NCBI GenBank assembly: GCA_037976565.1
Contig: CP137667.1
Span: forward strand, 31,734,459-31,798,458
Origin: Mesocentrotus franciscanus
Taxonomy: Eukaryota > Echinodermata > Echinoidea > Camarodonta > Strongylocentrotidae
Reading direction: 5' to 3'
Length of the DNA: 64,000 nucleotides
Translations under genes and position numbers: made by a program
Shown here: one piece after another, positions 1 to 13,350 of the stretch
Layout: each line of letters starts with the position of its first letter
Numbering within the stretch: the stretch's first letter is position 1
Notes under the pieces: generated by a model
What the model saw: only the letters and a program-made list of their open reading frames with translations
What the model was told of the DNA's origin: nothing
Database searches by the model: none

Positions 1-1040
1 AATTTTGTGTTATATTGTTGACATGAAGTTTTGTCAATCTCGTGAATAAACTTCATAACTTTTTTTTCAAACGTAAACTGGATCTAGATCTTAGTTTGTT
101 TTGTTTTGTTTTTTTTTTTTTATTTAATTTATTTATATTTTGTCTACGAAATGTCAAAGTTGGGGGTGCGGCCTATGCGGCACTGCGGCCTTATCGCCGG
201 CCAATACGGTAGTCAAAAGTAGAAGAAATATTTTAGGGGCTTGTCGCCTTGTCCCCTCTCTTCACCCACTCTCCACTCTTTTGTACAGTAGTAGGCTAGT
301 AGCTGATACATCTGTTTTGGTTTACCGGTAATGCTTTTTGAAATTGATCGAGATCTGTAAAGACTATTAGAGCCATTACTCCACTATACACGTACATCAT
401 GTACATGGATACCTACATGTAGGCCTGTACATGTACACTTTGTACAGAGAGTAGTTACTTACATGTACATTTGAACATGTACATGTAGGTCATTTGCTAC
501 ATGAACAATTACATGTAGCTTTTAACCGTTTTGCGACAATCATTCCACGTTTGCGGCTGAGCTTAGTAATTTTTCAATTTAGAGCCCCAAAAATGTGCCC
601 CCCCCCCAAAAAAAAAAAATAATAATAATTTCCAAGATCAGACACCCCTCCTCTTAGACCCCTCCCCAGGACGTCGATCAATTACATGTATGTGCCCCCT
701 CCCCAAACATCAAACTCTGGCTACAGTACGGCGCTGAGAAAGAGCAAATAATTCTGCACTCACCGTTCCATTTCTTGTTGCGTGAGCAAATTACATGCAC
801 ATGTACTGTACATCCAATGCCAGTAATTTAAAAAAGGAAAATAATCTTTGAAAATCCTTAAATTGGTAAAATATTAGAGGTTTATACAAATTCTGTTTTT
901 GATCAACATTTGTAATTTTCGTACTTGCTCTCAATGTACATGTATCAAATGTATCACTAAAATAAAAGTTCCAGTGTTGCCAATTTGAAGAAGAAAAGAT
1001 AATCAATTTAGCCCTTTTAATAATATCTGTCCTGAAAGGG
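1..1040. other. No gene seen; ACATGTAC clusters
   Basis: Contains dense overlapping ACATGTAC/TGTACA palindromes at 390-520 and a C-run/A-run at 600-632. Short reading frames show no recognisable protein. Confidence 0.6.
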
Positions 1041-1115
1041 TTAATAATAATAATAATAATCTGGATTTATATAGCGCTTAATACAGAATACCGTCTCTAA
1101 GCGCTTTGAGAAGAA
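1041..1115. repeat. Short TATAGCGC interspersed repeat
   Basis: (AAT)n followed by GGATTTATATAGCGCTTAAT and CTAAGCGCTTTGAGAAG, related to the longer copy at 16670-17070. Confidence 0.6.
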
Positions 1116-1216
1116 AATCCACTTGAGTTTAATAGAAGAAGACTCTTCAAGCCATTGTACTGTAGGCCTTGTATTGCACAATGTGTGTACACAACCCACA
1201 TCTGCATAACTTAGGT

Positions 1217-3016
1217 CAGGGAGGTGGGAGTTACAAGGAGTGGAAACTCGAATTGACGATACCCTAGGGTATTTTTCGTTGGATTAAAACTAATCCAATG
1301 GCTGGAAATAGCAATGATCAATCTGTCACACACAGCGATTTCAAAGCCACCGAGCTAATGGTTATGCAAGGTTACGTAAGAGTAAGCCCTTTTCCAGCGC
1401 TGACTTGTAAACAAATGCGAGAGCGAGGTCATTCTGCTCACTTTGAGGTTCCATGCGCCGTGCCGACTTTTAAGCGTTCTCCCACCTCCCCAGCTCATCG
1501 CCCTTTTAGGCAAAGACGCACGAGAAAAGCTATATCAACGCTTTATGGCTGCGCAGTGGTCGCTGGTTAACTCTACACGTGCGCATTACGGTTCTAAACA
1601 AAAGTATTCTTCCAGCAGTATTCGAGTCTTTGTTTCAGCGAAATCGGTCAAGAAATAACGATAATACGATGGGAGTACGATTATTTTATGAAATTTATAC
1701 ATAAATATGAGATATGGAATGCCTATAACTTCCGACAAAAAGTGCACATTGATTCATTTTCGATCGAAAAGAACAGACTTCAATCTTGCAACTGGTTTTA
1801 GTCCCATGCATGTGTTCCTGCGTGTTTTTTTTCGTGATTTTTTTTAATTCACACAAATTTCGAAAAATCCAAAGATTCTCGGGTTTCTACCCGGAAGTAA
1901 AGATATTCTCGTGCATATCGATCGATAAAGTGTTATTTACAGGAACACAGAGAGTGCCTATTGATTCGGGAGGTATAATGAGTAAATAACTTGTCTTGAC
2001 CTAGACCGAAGATTTCTGTCTCTTTCGTTCGTTAGCCTCTGATTTGGGTCGGCTCCTCTCTTTAGAGACAGAAGCCGACCATAGCGACTGCATTGCAAAC
2101 TACTGCTCGCGTCCGAGCAGTAAACTTATTCCCAAAATACTACATTTTACCCAATACATATCCGATGCATTTATTATTGTAAATTAGGCCTAGGCTAAAC
2201 TACATCGGTTCCACTTACCAGATTGACTGTATGATGCGTTTAAGGGTCTTTTTCCGGATTTTCATCGCCGAAAATGAGCTCCGTGTTGAAATTCTTGCTT
2301 ACTGCGATGGAAGGAAGATGACGTCATCCATTGACAGTAACAGTTTAAAATACGGCTGCAAGAATTTCAGCACGGAGCTCATTTTCGGCGATGAAAATCC
2401 GAAAAAGACTCTTAAACGCATCATACAGTCAATCTGGTAAGGTAAAATGTAGTATTTTGGGCATAAGTTTACTGCTCGGACGCGAGCAGTAGTTAATTAT
2501 AATGCAGTCGCTATGGTCGGCTTCTGTCTCTTAAGAGAGGAGCCGACCCTACCCAAATCAGAGGCTAACGAACGAAAGAGACATAAATCTTCGGTCTAGT
2601 CTTGACCTAGAGTTTACTTGACAAGAAAAACTAATACAAAAATCAAATAATATATATTATACAGTCGGTCAATTAGTCTCTAGAAAACAACAACAGTAAT
2701 GAAAATGCTGTAATGATGATGGTAGTAATAACAACAAGGTGGAACTTGGAGTCGGAGTTGGACTCTTCAAAGTTCCAGCTTGCTGGTTATTTGTAACTCC
2801 CACCTCCTAGGCCCTGGCCCTGCATGTTTGCACTACGCGCTACACTCGACCTGACTTCCGGTTAGCGCTGTCACTCATCAGCGATGCTCGATTTACGAGT
2901 GCTGCTGGTGCCGCAGTAATTTGATAATCTAAAAAAACACTGCGTTGTGTCGGCTTGACGCATGGGATCAAAGGGACAGCTTCGACTTTCCACTCCTTGT
3001 AACTCCCACCTCCCTG
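1217..3016. mobile_element. 1.8-kb non-autonomous DNA transposon, hAT-like
   Basis: Terminal inverted repeats CAGGGAGGTGGGAGTTACAA and onward (about 30 bp) at both ends, flanked by CTTAGGT at 1210-1216 and 3017-3023. A further C on the right leaves it open whether the duplication is 7 or 8 bp. No transposase is seen. A TIR fragment recurs internally near 2790. A second, foldback element is nested inside. Confidence 0.75.
2001..2599. mobile_element. 599-bp foldback element nested in the 1.8-kb transposon
   Basis: Nearly the whole element is one inverted repeat: arms run from CTAGACCGAAGAT inward to about 2297 and 2359, around a loop of about 60 bp. The flanks are TCTTGAC at 1994-2000 and 2600-2606. 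The left arm has an extra 65 bp or so (about 2150-2217). Smaller palindromes (CTGCTCG...CGAGCAG, GGTCGGC...GCCGACC) lie within each arm. Confidence 0.85.
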
Positions 3017-3035
3017 CTTAGGTCTACATATACAT

Positions 3036-3036
<1 letters not shown>

Positions 3037-3068
<32 letters not shown>

Positions 3069-3069
3069 C
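3037..3069 (+). repeat. (TAG)n microsatellite
   Basis: About 11 TAG units directly after the 1.8-kb transposon. Confidence 0.95.
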
Positions 3070-4499
3070 ATAAATGTACATGTTCATTTTTATATCCAGT
3101 TTAAAGTACTGGTAGATGAATGGATGGTCATAGCTTATTAGCTTCAAGTATCACATGCACTCTTTGCTGATTGCGAAGGTATGAGTCACAAGGGGTAATT
3201 AAAATTGATTTATAGTTTACATTGTACGAGCATGAGAAACAATACAAAGCAGTTAGGCAGGATAGCGGTATTATCGGTAACAAGTTTGATGGCCAATTGG
3301 CAGCTCATAAACAAACATGACAAGGTTAGGAAGGGGCAGGTGAGGGGTGGTTTGTAGGCCATTTCAATTTGCTTCCCCCAAACTCCTATGATGGGCCAGT
3401 AGATGTAGTTTGTGTAAAAACAAGCAAATCGACTTAATTTACACACATACTGTAACTATGGCAGTGTGCAATGCAAGCCTACATGCACATGTACAATAGA
3501 TCTATTGTTGTTACTGTATGACCTAATTATGAGTGTAGTTGATCCAAATGATGAATTTAGTGATAGCAAGAAGAAACCTGAAATTGTTGCCAATAGTACA
3601 TGTACATGTAGACCTACATGTACAGTACATGTATGTGTAGCATGAAATCACACACCATCAAAAAGTGTATCAATCGCCTAAACAAATAATTTGAGTTGGG
3701 CTAGAATGTACTGTATAAAATCAGCCTCACAAAACTTTACCTGACTTTCTATAGGTAAATGGTTAAGGAGTATGACGAAAATTAGGATATATATCATAAA
3801 ACCCGTCGTATAGTTACAGTATATAGAATATTGTAAAATCGCATATGCTTCCAATATGTTCATTTGAACCAAATTCATGACCCACGACCAAAACTTTGTA
3901 ATACCTTTAACATTCAAAGATGACAATCCCAAAGTCCCCGAGGAAAAGATTCATGAACAAGATTTTTAATCTCCTTACTCATGCAATGGTTTTGATGTTG
4001 GGGGTTTTAAACATGCATCTTAAAAATTTCTTATCATCAAATCATTCATTTTGTTTTATATAACAATATTATTTCACCCATGTGATGGATGGAAAAGGCC
4101 ATAATACCAAAACATTAAATTCTAATCACATCCCCTTTCCCCCAAGTCCTTTATTAGTCTACAGGCTCATAGCATGTGAAACAAATCAGTTCAGTGCACT
4201 TGAACCCAATTCAATAGACCATAAACTCATCTTCTTCACGAACACAGTTTCTATACTTGATAAACATCCGACCTTGCGCAACATGCGTGCACTGTGCTTA
4301 GCGACACATGTATGCACAGTATGCATCCGGGTATATTGGCGAATATTTTCAAGCTGAGCCCGACCGACGATGGTGCTACTAACTGATCCTTCCTTCTCTG
4401 TTTGGCGCCTGCAGTGCTGGCGTGATGACGTGAAACAAACGCATAATTATTTTAATTTATTACGTGTAATGAAATTCATGGCCCAAGGCTATGCATAGT
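3070..4499. other. No gene seen
   Basis: AT-rich unique-looking sequence with scattered TACATGTACA runs (3598-3640). No exon or repeat with good support. Confidence 0.55.
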
Positions 4500-5415
4500 A
4501 TCCTGTAACATCTACATGTACATTGTACATGCACTGTATGTGACCCAGAATGTACACCATACCTGCCCCTAGCAAAGGTTTGTCCATATAGCATTTATCT
4601 AGAATATGACTGGTATCATATTCAAATAGATTTATAATTCATTTGCTGTTCACAAACATGGAGGCATACGTACAGGTACATGTACATTGTACATGTAGTT
4701 GAATGCAAACGTTGTACAGATATGTGAGTGCGATTAATCACTTTCAAAAAAACATTTACAAGCACAGGTACTATCAGTATGTTGTAATTATGTTATATGT
4801 AATCTGAGAGCAATATAGATTGATGTCTAAACTGTCCTTCGCAAACAGTTATTCTTACCCTGTTACTACTGTAATATACTGGCAGTACAGGTACTTACCG
4901 GTACATGTACAAAATATACATTGTATACAATAAAGTATCCCATAATATCTACATGCACTGTACAGGTACATGTACATGTATGTGACCCAAAATGTACACT
5001 GAACATGTACATGTACATGTACTTGTCCCTTGCAAAGTTTTCTCCCTTACAATTTGACTGGCATCATATTCAAAAAGCTTTTATAATTCATATGCTGTTC
5101 ACTAACATGGAGGCATACATATTTGATGTACAAGGTACATGTCATGTATTTGATGTACATGTACATGTATGTACAATGTACAGTACATGTACATGTGCAT
5201 GGAGTTGAATGCAGAAAGTGTACGGATATAAAATCTCAATGGGACTGAGTGCGATTAAGTACTTAAAAAAACCACAAACAAACAAACAAGAGTCCTATCA
5301 ATATGTTGTAATTATTTTATGTGTAATCTCTGAGCAATATAGATTGATGTCTAAACTGGCCTTCGCAAACAGTTATTTTTACCCAGTTACTAATATACTG
5401 TACTGGCAGTACTTA
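4500..5415. repeat. Two-copy 430-bp tandem duplication
   Basis: Copy 1 is about 4500-4890 and copy 2 about 4945-5415. Both contain TATGTGACCCA, CATATTCAAA, AACATGGAGGCATAC, GTTGAATGCA, GAGTGCGATTAA and TAGATTGATGTCTAAACTG in order. ACATGTAC runs separate the blocks. Confidence 0.85.
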
Positions 5416-5789
5416 CAGTGTACAGTATGTACACTGTACCATTTGGTACTGTACCTGGTATAAGTTACATGTAATGTACATTGCGTAGCTTATATTAGGA
5501 GATACATGTACATGTAGCTTTGTGCATCAACAGAAATTTGAAAATTAGTTTTGGTTCTCATGAGCTCATTTGTAATTTCTACAGTACAGTAAAAGTGTAA
5601 TTTCCTCAGGGTGATTGTATACATGTGTTCTTATTTCAGAGCTATTTTGAGCCTTCTAGAGCTTTTTTCTCTCCTGTCAGTCCTGAAATTTGTTGTTGTT
5701 TTTGTTGCTCTTGTTATTGATGATGATTTTGCTATTATTTTTGTATGTACTGTTTTTGCTTCTGGTGTTACATTGTAATGTACATGTAT

Positions 5790-5791
<2 letters not shown>

Positions 5792-5850
<59 letters not shown>

Positions 5851-5870
5851 CTTTCTCTCTTTCTCGCACT
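5792..5870 (+). repeat. (CT)n microsatellite
   Basis: About 22 CT units followed by interrupted CTTT/CTCTTT. Confidence 0.95.
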
Positions 5871-8800
5871 TTACAAGGATGTCACTTCTTCAAATAAATA
5901 TATACACAAAGACTAGGATTAAAATAAAATACAAAATGTCAAATTTGTGATTTATATTTGTTTGAAGAGGTTATTATTTTTTATTTTACCTTGGACATCT
6001 GTCTTATTGTACACATGCTCTGGTCTGTATTGGTAAATAGCAATCCAACCTTTGTAAAGTTCAAATAAAAGTGTTAAAATAAGGAAAATTAAAAAACAGG
6101 TTGTCTATAATTTGAGAGAAATTGAACAAACTACAGAATGGTAAATGTTTGAAAACTAAAATCACTAAATCCATGTCAGTCTCCTCCCGTTGGCAGTTTA
6201 GTTGTTCCGATGTCATGTAATTGGGAACAATTTATTCTTTATTTTGATATTGAACTTTTAATTCTCTTTTACTGTATGTATACATGTACATGCAACTGGG
6301 GCCTATACTAAAAAAATGCATTATTTACTGTACATTTCGGTATAAAGTTATCCCAATTTTTAAAAATTTTACCTTTGTTCAAACTTTGAAAAAAAAATGC
6401 AATGTTTTTCTGATTTTTCTGCTTACCTTCAAAGCAACTTGCTTTCAAAGATGACATTAAGTTGCTTTATATTAATCATACACTGTACTTGATGCTTCCA
6501 ATTCTTATCTGTAGTTGTACATGTACACTGTACGCTAGATATGAATTAGTTTCTAAAATCAGTCTTAGATTAGAAATATACAATACTTGAAATTTTAAAA
6601 TGCAAACCTGTTCACCTTCTTATTATTCCACCTCTACAATACAGGTTCATGACGATTGACATGAGAAGCTCGCTATTGGTGGCAGGGTTCCATATATAAA
6701 CTTGTGAAAAAAAGGTCAAAAAGACAAAATAGCAACTATAACAACTATATCAACCTAATATCGCACGCAAGCTTGCTTTAAGGCAAGAGAAGTAGACTTT
6801 GATTTTTGACAACAAGCTGATTGGTCAGTGCCCTCTGGATTTATGATTTGGAGGCAGCTGGTTGGCTGAGTGGAGGCATACACCCACACCACACCCCTGC
6901 CCTGCCCATTAATTAATGTTACTGCAATGGCAGCCATGCATGTATCCCATCAACGACGTTCCCAACACGGTTCGTAAACCCTTACCCTTTTTGTGTGTGA
7001 TCATTTCTTGCTGGCACGTATTAATAACCTTGACAGCTTTGCATTGCATTCTGGCCTGCCGTTCGAACGTTGTACTAAACTTTCCATCCGCGTGTCTCTT
7101 TTTTCAGTCAATTTTCCATGTGTGATTTGTAGATTCTTCGTGCAGTTTCCATAGCATCTATGCACTTTGTCTATAGCCTGGCTTCCATTTGGAAATATGG
7201 GGAAGTTTGTTCCTCCTTCCAACCTTAATCATTTGTATGCTTCAAAAGGCAATATGCGATAAAACAGTTCATGGCTTCTCTGAATGTACTTGTATCTTAT
7301 TCCTATTTTCTTCCTGGCCGAAATGCTGTTCTACCTGGTTTCATCATTATGGTCATGTCATGTATACCCGTATATAATGCCCTTGTATCTTCTTCCTTCT
7401 TTCTACATGTACTCCTTACTTCTTCATCTACTTCTTACTTCTTCATCTACTCCTTACTTCTTCATCTTTCCATTCTCCACATCTTCTCTACATGTACATC
7501 ATGTTCTCTCCATTTTCTCTTTCTTTTCTTTTTCACGTTCTGTAAATTGTCCCCATATCCTCTTTTGCCATTTCCTTCCCGATATCTCCTATCTCTTCAC
7601 CCTTCTCACTGGCATTCTTTCTCTTATTCCTTCATTCCTTCTCCTCCCTTTGCATACTCTTCATTTCTTCCTCTTTTCGTTATGTTTGCCTTTCCTTCCA
7701 CATCCATGTATTTTCTTCCTCTCCCCACCCCTTTTCCTGCTTTTTTGAAGTTATTCTCCCCCTCCCTCTACCCTCTCCACTATTTTGCCTTCTTCTCTCC
7801 TTCACATCCTCTGTTTCTGTCTCCCTGTCTCTGTCTTTCTCTCTCTCTATATCTCTCTCTTTCTCCATATATGTACAATATACAATGTATATATATCTTT
7901 CTGTCTTAGTCTGTCTCTCTCTCTCTCTCTCTCTTTCTCTCTCATCTTCTCCTTCTACCATCGGTAGTCTGTTCTCCTTTCTACTCTGCGTCCTATTCTT
8001 CTTTGTCTCTGCAACTTGCCATTGCTATAACTGTGTCACAGTTCTTTGCTTCTACATGTATATATATAGCATGGTTTGCTGTCATCACTAATGACTTGTC
8101 TTAGAAATGTGTGAATGGATAACTAAACAAAATGACACAATACACATAATAACTCTCTCTCTCTCTCTCTCTATCTTTTCAAGATATACTGGGAGTGTTT
8201 CCCTAAGGACAAAGTCTCACAATTGATAATATTTCACAATGATCCATTTTCCTTCTAGGGCATTGTCGTTTCTATTCCAAATATTTTGACAGGTACAATG
8301 TACCATTGTACATTATCCAGGTCCTTTCTAAAATGTCACCAGATTGGTTTAAAAGCTTCCTTTTTGCACATTCTTTCATCAAATGGAGTAAATAATGGAA
8401 CGCAGTGACAAGATTTACAGGTTACAACTTACACATTTCCTTAGACAATGATCTTCACCTATTGATTCAATAAATTCTATTCAATTCTATTCAATTTAAA
8501 TCTGTTTTATATTCAAATTGATCATTGAAAGTAACATAAAAACAAATGTGAAAATAGTGTACAATATCATGATGGAGAAAAAGGAAATTAACAGAAAGTA
8601 AAGTTGGGGAATGATGTAGCTCCCTTTGCCTATCATAGGATGTAGATTGACCTTTTTTACATTTTTTTTTCTTTTTTAACAATAGATTTTAGGACTTGAT
8701 GTCGCCATCAAAGCTGATGAAAAGCCGCCCGTTAATATTACCAAAGTTAAATTTCATTTCAATGTGATTAATGTAATAAGAAAAACGGTTTGCAGCACGG

Positions 8801-9660
8801 AGTGCATTTCCCAATTTATTTGGTACTGATTTTATGTTACGATCTCTGGAAATATGTATGCTGATGAAATTATGTTAGCTCAAAAGTGCTTTGACTTTGG
8901 ACATGTACATACATTGAGTGTCCTGCTGCACAGACTTGGTTTGGGAGGGGGTAGTTAAATCAATATTTGCGAGGAGCGCTGCTTTCTAAACAAATGCCCT
9001 GCATAGAAAATGACTCTCAAAGATGCACATAAATTTGTCTTTCAAAGAAGATGGCAGTGTAGTTAAATCGGAAGCTCTCTCTCAACATTTAACATCACAA
9101 ACCAAAACAGATCATTGAAATTGAAGTAAATGTACCAAATAAATCTTGTCGTCATTATTTAGAAATTAATGAAATGTTAATAAAACATTAATCAAACATT
9201 AATCAATTTATAAAAGCATTACAAGTTTGTGCATCTCATTATTAGCTTGCATGGAATGAAGGGAACTTTGATTTACATATGTATGAGCTTACTGTATTAG
9301 TGTATTAAATGGTCAAGATAACTTCTGTATGTACTTGTGCATGCATGTATTTACCTATGTCGTCTGTTTGCAGCCAGAAGGGCATTCATTTGATATGAGT
9401 TAATGCTTTTCTGGCTGTAAAGAGATGTCATGATATTTGGTTGTCCATCGTGTCTGATACATGTACATGTCTATCCCTCCTCCACTAATGTCCATGCCTC
9501 TATAAAGTAACTTTCTTAAAATTTGTTTTCAGCTGCAAATTCAGAATTTGCGTTCTCGTAGATTCATTTGTATCTCTGGAAATATCATTTTCTAATTAAA
9601 AAAAAAATAGAGCACCTCTTTTCAAGGCACTGCTAAACCATGGCTTAAAGTAAATGCATT
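5871..9660. other. No gene seen apart from the listed repeats
   Basis: AT-rich sequence with the pyrimidine tract at 7380-7960, a short (CT)n at 8155-8173 and TTCTATTCAA repeats at 8475-8500. No recognisable coding exon. Confidence 0.5.
7380..7960 (+). repeat. Pyrimidine-rich tract with (CT)n
   Basis: About 580 bp strongly biased to C and T, with TACTTCTTCATC repeats at 7420-7470 and (CT)n at 7840-7860 and 7911-7942. Long Ser/Leu reading frames across it are composition artefacts. Confidence 0.85.
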
Positions 9661-9666
9661 GCTTAA

Positions 9667-9908
9667 AGGCAGGGTATTTTACCAACTTTGCTACCACAGC
9701 TGTAATGTATTTTCGATTGTGCCATCTTTCAGTGAAGGCGTATTTAGACAAATTTCCGGTTCCAGTTCCCAAGCATCATCTCGCGAGAGTCGTGCAGTTG
9801 TTGATGCATTGTGGGACATGGCTGCCGACACATCGGGACATTGTGAGCACTGAGCAGTAGATGGCAGTACACTCAAATCTGAAATAGTGTCAGTGCAATA
9901 TCCTGCCT
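9667..9908. mobile_element. TTAA-flanked MITE (piggyBac-like), copy 1
   Basis: 242 bp, TTAA at 9663-9666 and 9909-9912, inverted ends AGGCAGGGTATT / AATATCCTGCCT. A second copy is at 53421-53658 with the same internal order (TCTTTCAGTGAAGGCGTA, CACATCGGGACAT). Confidence 0.88.
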
Positions 9909-10417
9909 TTAAAATTTCATGGGCTTCATATTTTACAAAAATCTTGCAAAATAAATGTAGCATGATTCTGACCGGAGCTGCATGATATTTCAACCGTTTT
10001 GCAAAATCAAGCAAAGACAAGTCAATTATTCCATCTGTACATGTACTGTAGATCTGTATTCACTACATTGGTATTGTAGGCCTACTGCACATACAGGTAA
10101 TGTACAAGTTGCAATGCTTACATAGAGTGGGAGTATTCCATGTACTTTACGTGACAAGCAAATACTCATGTTCATGACATGTAAGCACTTGGATTGAAGT
10201 AGTCGGGTTGTGCTGGAAATGAAGTTTTGCATCTTTGTCAGATTTTGTAAGACTTGACATATTGCAGTATGCATACATGTACATGTATGTATTGTATATT
10301 ATAGGCCTACATTTGTACATATGCACATGTTTGTATAATCTATTGCAGCTCATTGTATTATTTTTTCAAACCTTTTAAACAATTATTGTTAATTTGGTTA
10401 TGTGTAATACATGTAGC

Positions 10418-11465
10418 CAAGCCTTAGATTAAGCAGCCAGGAGCAAGGGGCAATTTATTTTTAAAAGTTGCCCCTTGCTCACGGGGATTTACCAGAGCAA
10501 GGGGCAATTTCTTAAGAACAAGGGGCAATTTTCCAAAAACAGATAATCATAATGACAACCAATTATAAAAGTTAAATAAGTTCAAAGATACAATGTTAAT
10601 TTCATAATGGATCAATTTAATAAATAATAATTGTTTTAATCTAAGTTAATGTGATCAACAGGAAAGATTGATTAAGAACATCAACTTGCACATTAAACAG
10701 TATTTTAAAGTAACTAAAATTATTGATGAGCAAATGAATAAATAAATCGTCAATTTCACGAACATCGAAAGTCAAAATGACTTTGCAAGTCTATCCCAAA
10801 TCGAAATCGCACCTCACACACAAACCTTCCGCCACACTCTCGGCAGAACATGAACGGTCTGTTACCGACTCGAATGCTTCGCGGTGGGAAGCTGGCGGCT
10901 AGCGTTTTGCCAAAACACCGCTAGGTCGGCTGCTGGCAAAATGAAAGTGACTACGATCGAGAACATCGTAGGTGTTCTTAACTTGTCAATAAGAGAATTC
11001 TAAATTCTATTTGAGATGAAATAATAAACTAGACCTATAAACAAACCTTGACAGATCTCTAATGACTATTTGAATGCTTGTTTATTTCTCCATTTGACGA
11101 TTTGTTTTCTTGATCCTTGAAACATTTGTAGGTACGTACGCGTGCGCCACAGCACCATCTAGCTAGTATATATCTAGCGATCGCGCATGAACGTGCGTAC
11201 GTGCGCTAGCCTATATAGTAACAACAGGCGCATTTTCACTTCAAGCACTTGCGCCTCAAGAAATGCACATGCACACTAAATAAGCTAGTAGAGAGCTCGT
11301 GCGGCAATTGTTTGGTGACTCGTGTTTTTTCTGTCCTAATATTTTATGGGCGCATTTTCACGGAAAACACTTGCGCCTTGCCGTCTAGTTTTAGATGATT
11401 ATGGGCGCAATTGGTGGTTTTATGAGCGCAAATTTGCGCCCTGCGCCCGCTTAATCGAAGGCTTG
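10418..11465. mobile_element. 1.05-kb non-autonomous transposon, hAT-like
   Basis: Inverted ends CAAGCCTTAGATTAAGC and (right, reverse complement) CAAGCCTTCGATTAAGC, flanked by an exact 8-bp duplication CATGTAGC (10410-10417, 11466-11473). It contains repeated GAGCAAGGGGCAATTT and GGGCGCATTTTCAC motifs and a GC-rich core near 10800-10940. No transposase is seen. Confidence 0.8.
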
Positions 11466-12905
11466 CATGTAGCCGATATATCAGATTTCAAAATACATGC
11501 ATACGGTATGTTAGACATGAACTTGCTTCATTCACAATGTACATTGTATGATCATGAAAGTCATCCCACAATCTCACAGTCGCATATTGATTCTTTAAAA
11601 AAAAAATCAATGCATCTCACGTGAAGCATCTAGTGCCTCTAGACACAGGAAGGGAAGCCTGGAAATGCTGTGTGTCTGTGTATGTGTGAGAGTCAACACG
11701 CACCCTCGCTGTCTGTCGCTGGGCCAGAGCATCGCGTAACCAAGGCGATGAATTTAGCTGGATATATGTGTGTGTACCTTCCGGTTGTTTTCTGTGCACA
11801 GGTCCTTTGTATTTTGTCATAGAACGAGTGATTTCAGTCACAACTGTTGGATTGCTGTTCAACATTATCGAAGGAGGTGATGTAGTGTATTAAACATGAA
11901 ATAGATTGCAGAGAAACCTATGTGTACATGTATACTATATATCTACAAACAAAAACAGTACACATGGTATATGTACCTGATGTTTGTACATGAATGATAT
12001 TATCTCCGTCAAAGTTAATTTTTCATGAATACATGCTTGATTGCAAGGTAGAAGGAAAAAAACCCGCTGTAAAACACTGTATTGAATTAATAGACAAAAT
12101 TGACAAACTTGAGTGTTACAGATGTTCTATTTTCTAATACTGTACATGTACATTTGGTTTAATATTAGAGCACTCCTTACCAAGAAACTGCTCCTAATGA
12201 GAAGTGTCACTTTTGTTTTGAGCCATACATGTAACGAATCACAGTTAGAAGACATTCTGAGCAACCTTGCGAAGCTCCCTCTGTAGATGAGAATCATGTC
12301 AATCAGCATGCTAATAATCTCTCGGCCTTGGCTCATCATGGCCTCTGGCTTGTGATCGTGGACTGAATACAATACAGAGAGTGGTGCCTGGTTTGGATGG
12401 AAAAGATGCCATATCTGTCAATACATGTAAATGTATGAGTACATATACCTACAAATATATCTACAAATGTACATGTACAGTACATGTACATTACACACAA
12501 ATATGTAATACGCTCCTAATAATGTGCGTAATTGACCCTACCGCCAATACGATGTTAGAGAGTAGAGGGTGACCTTCCGCCCACACTGCATAGGTCAGCA
12601 CATGCGCAGATACGATACCGGGGAAGACGATGAGACAAGGTTTCTTTCGGCTGTCATAGAGAAATGTACAGCAGTGTCAAGTAATTCCTGATTTTACTAA
12701 AATATTGTTCAGGTTTCATGAACTCCCCAGATGATTTCATAAGATAAATGTAGGCACCATCTTTAATCTGTTGCTTATATTTAAATTTAAGCCTGTTGTT
12801 GGTATGTTACCTTGTATCCATTTTCTTTATTTCCTTAACTCTCTTCTATTTTTTTTTTGGGGGGGTGTTCTTTTTTTGTTCATGAGGAAGCCAAGTTCAC
12901 ATTAA

Positions 12906-13302
12906 AGATAAAGACCAGTTCTGGTCATGCGATTGCATTGTGAAAGAAACGTGGAGTCAGAAAAGGTTGATCATCTAGCATATAAGTATTGGTGTGTACT
13001 GCAAGGTTCTGGAATCATCAAAATGATAAAAAAATTGGCCCAGTCTTGGTAAAGTTACAAGCACTGTACACAGAAAGATGTATATGGGACTACGCGACCA
13101 CATGCGCGATATCTATTTGGTCCCAATAGATATAATAATTTACCAAATATATCAATTACATGTAGTAGGCGGTTTCCCGACTTTCCCGGCAAAATTTGTA
13201 TCATCACGTATTAGTCAAAACATATTCTTTGACATGATTGGTAATGAGAGCTTCCATTTCATTTTTTTGAGAGAGGGGCGTTTCCAAAACTGGTCTTTAC
13301 CT
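12906..13302. mobile_element. TTAA-flanked MITE (piggyBac-like), second family
   Basis: 397 bp, TTAA at 12902-12905 and 13303-13306, inverted ends AGATAAAGACCAGTTCTGG and AGGTAAAGACCAGTTTTGG (reverse complement of right end). Confidence 0.85.
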
Positions 13303-13350
13303 TTAAGTACTATTAAACAGGGTTCCACACTTACACTTTTCAATTGTGTG

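Noticed and set aside
1298..1658. Overlapping 71-90-codon frames as transposon protein
   Set aside because: No transposase motif; both lie in the non-autonomous 1.8-kb element and show no recognisable similarity.
7271..7909. 212-codon frame, Ser/Leu/Phe-rich
   Set aside because: Composition follows the pyrimidine tract; no domain, and overlapping frames look alike.
10780..10940. Minus-strand CRECGG peptide as a captured zinc-ribbon fragment
   Set aside because: The frame is only about 50 codons with a single CxxC pair; not enough to call a gene fragment.
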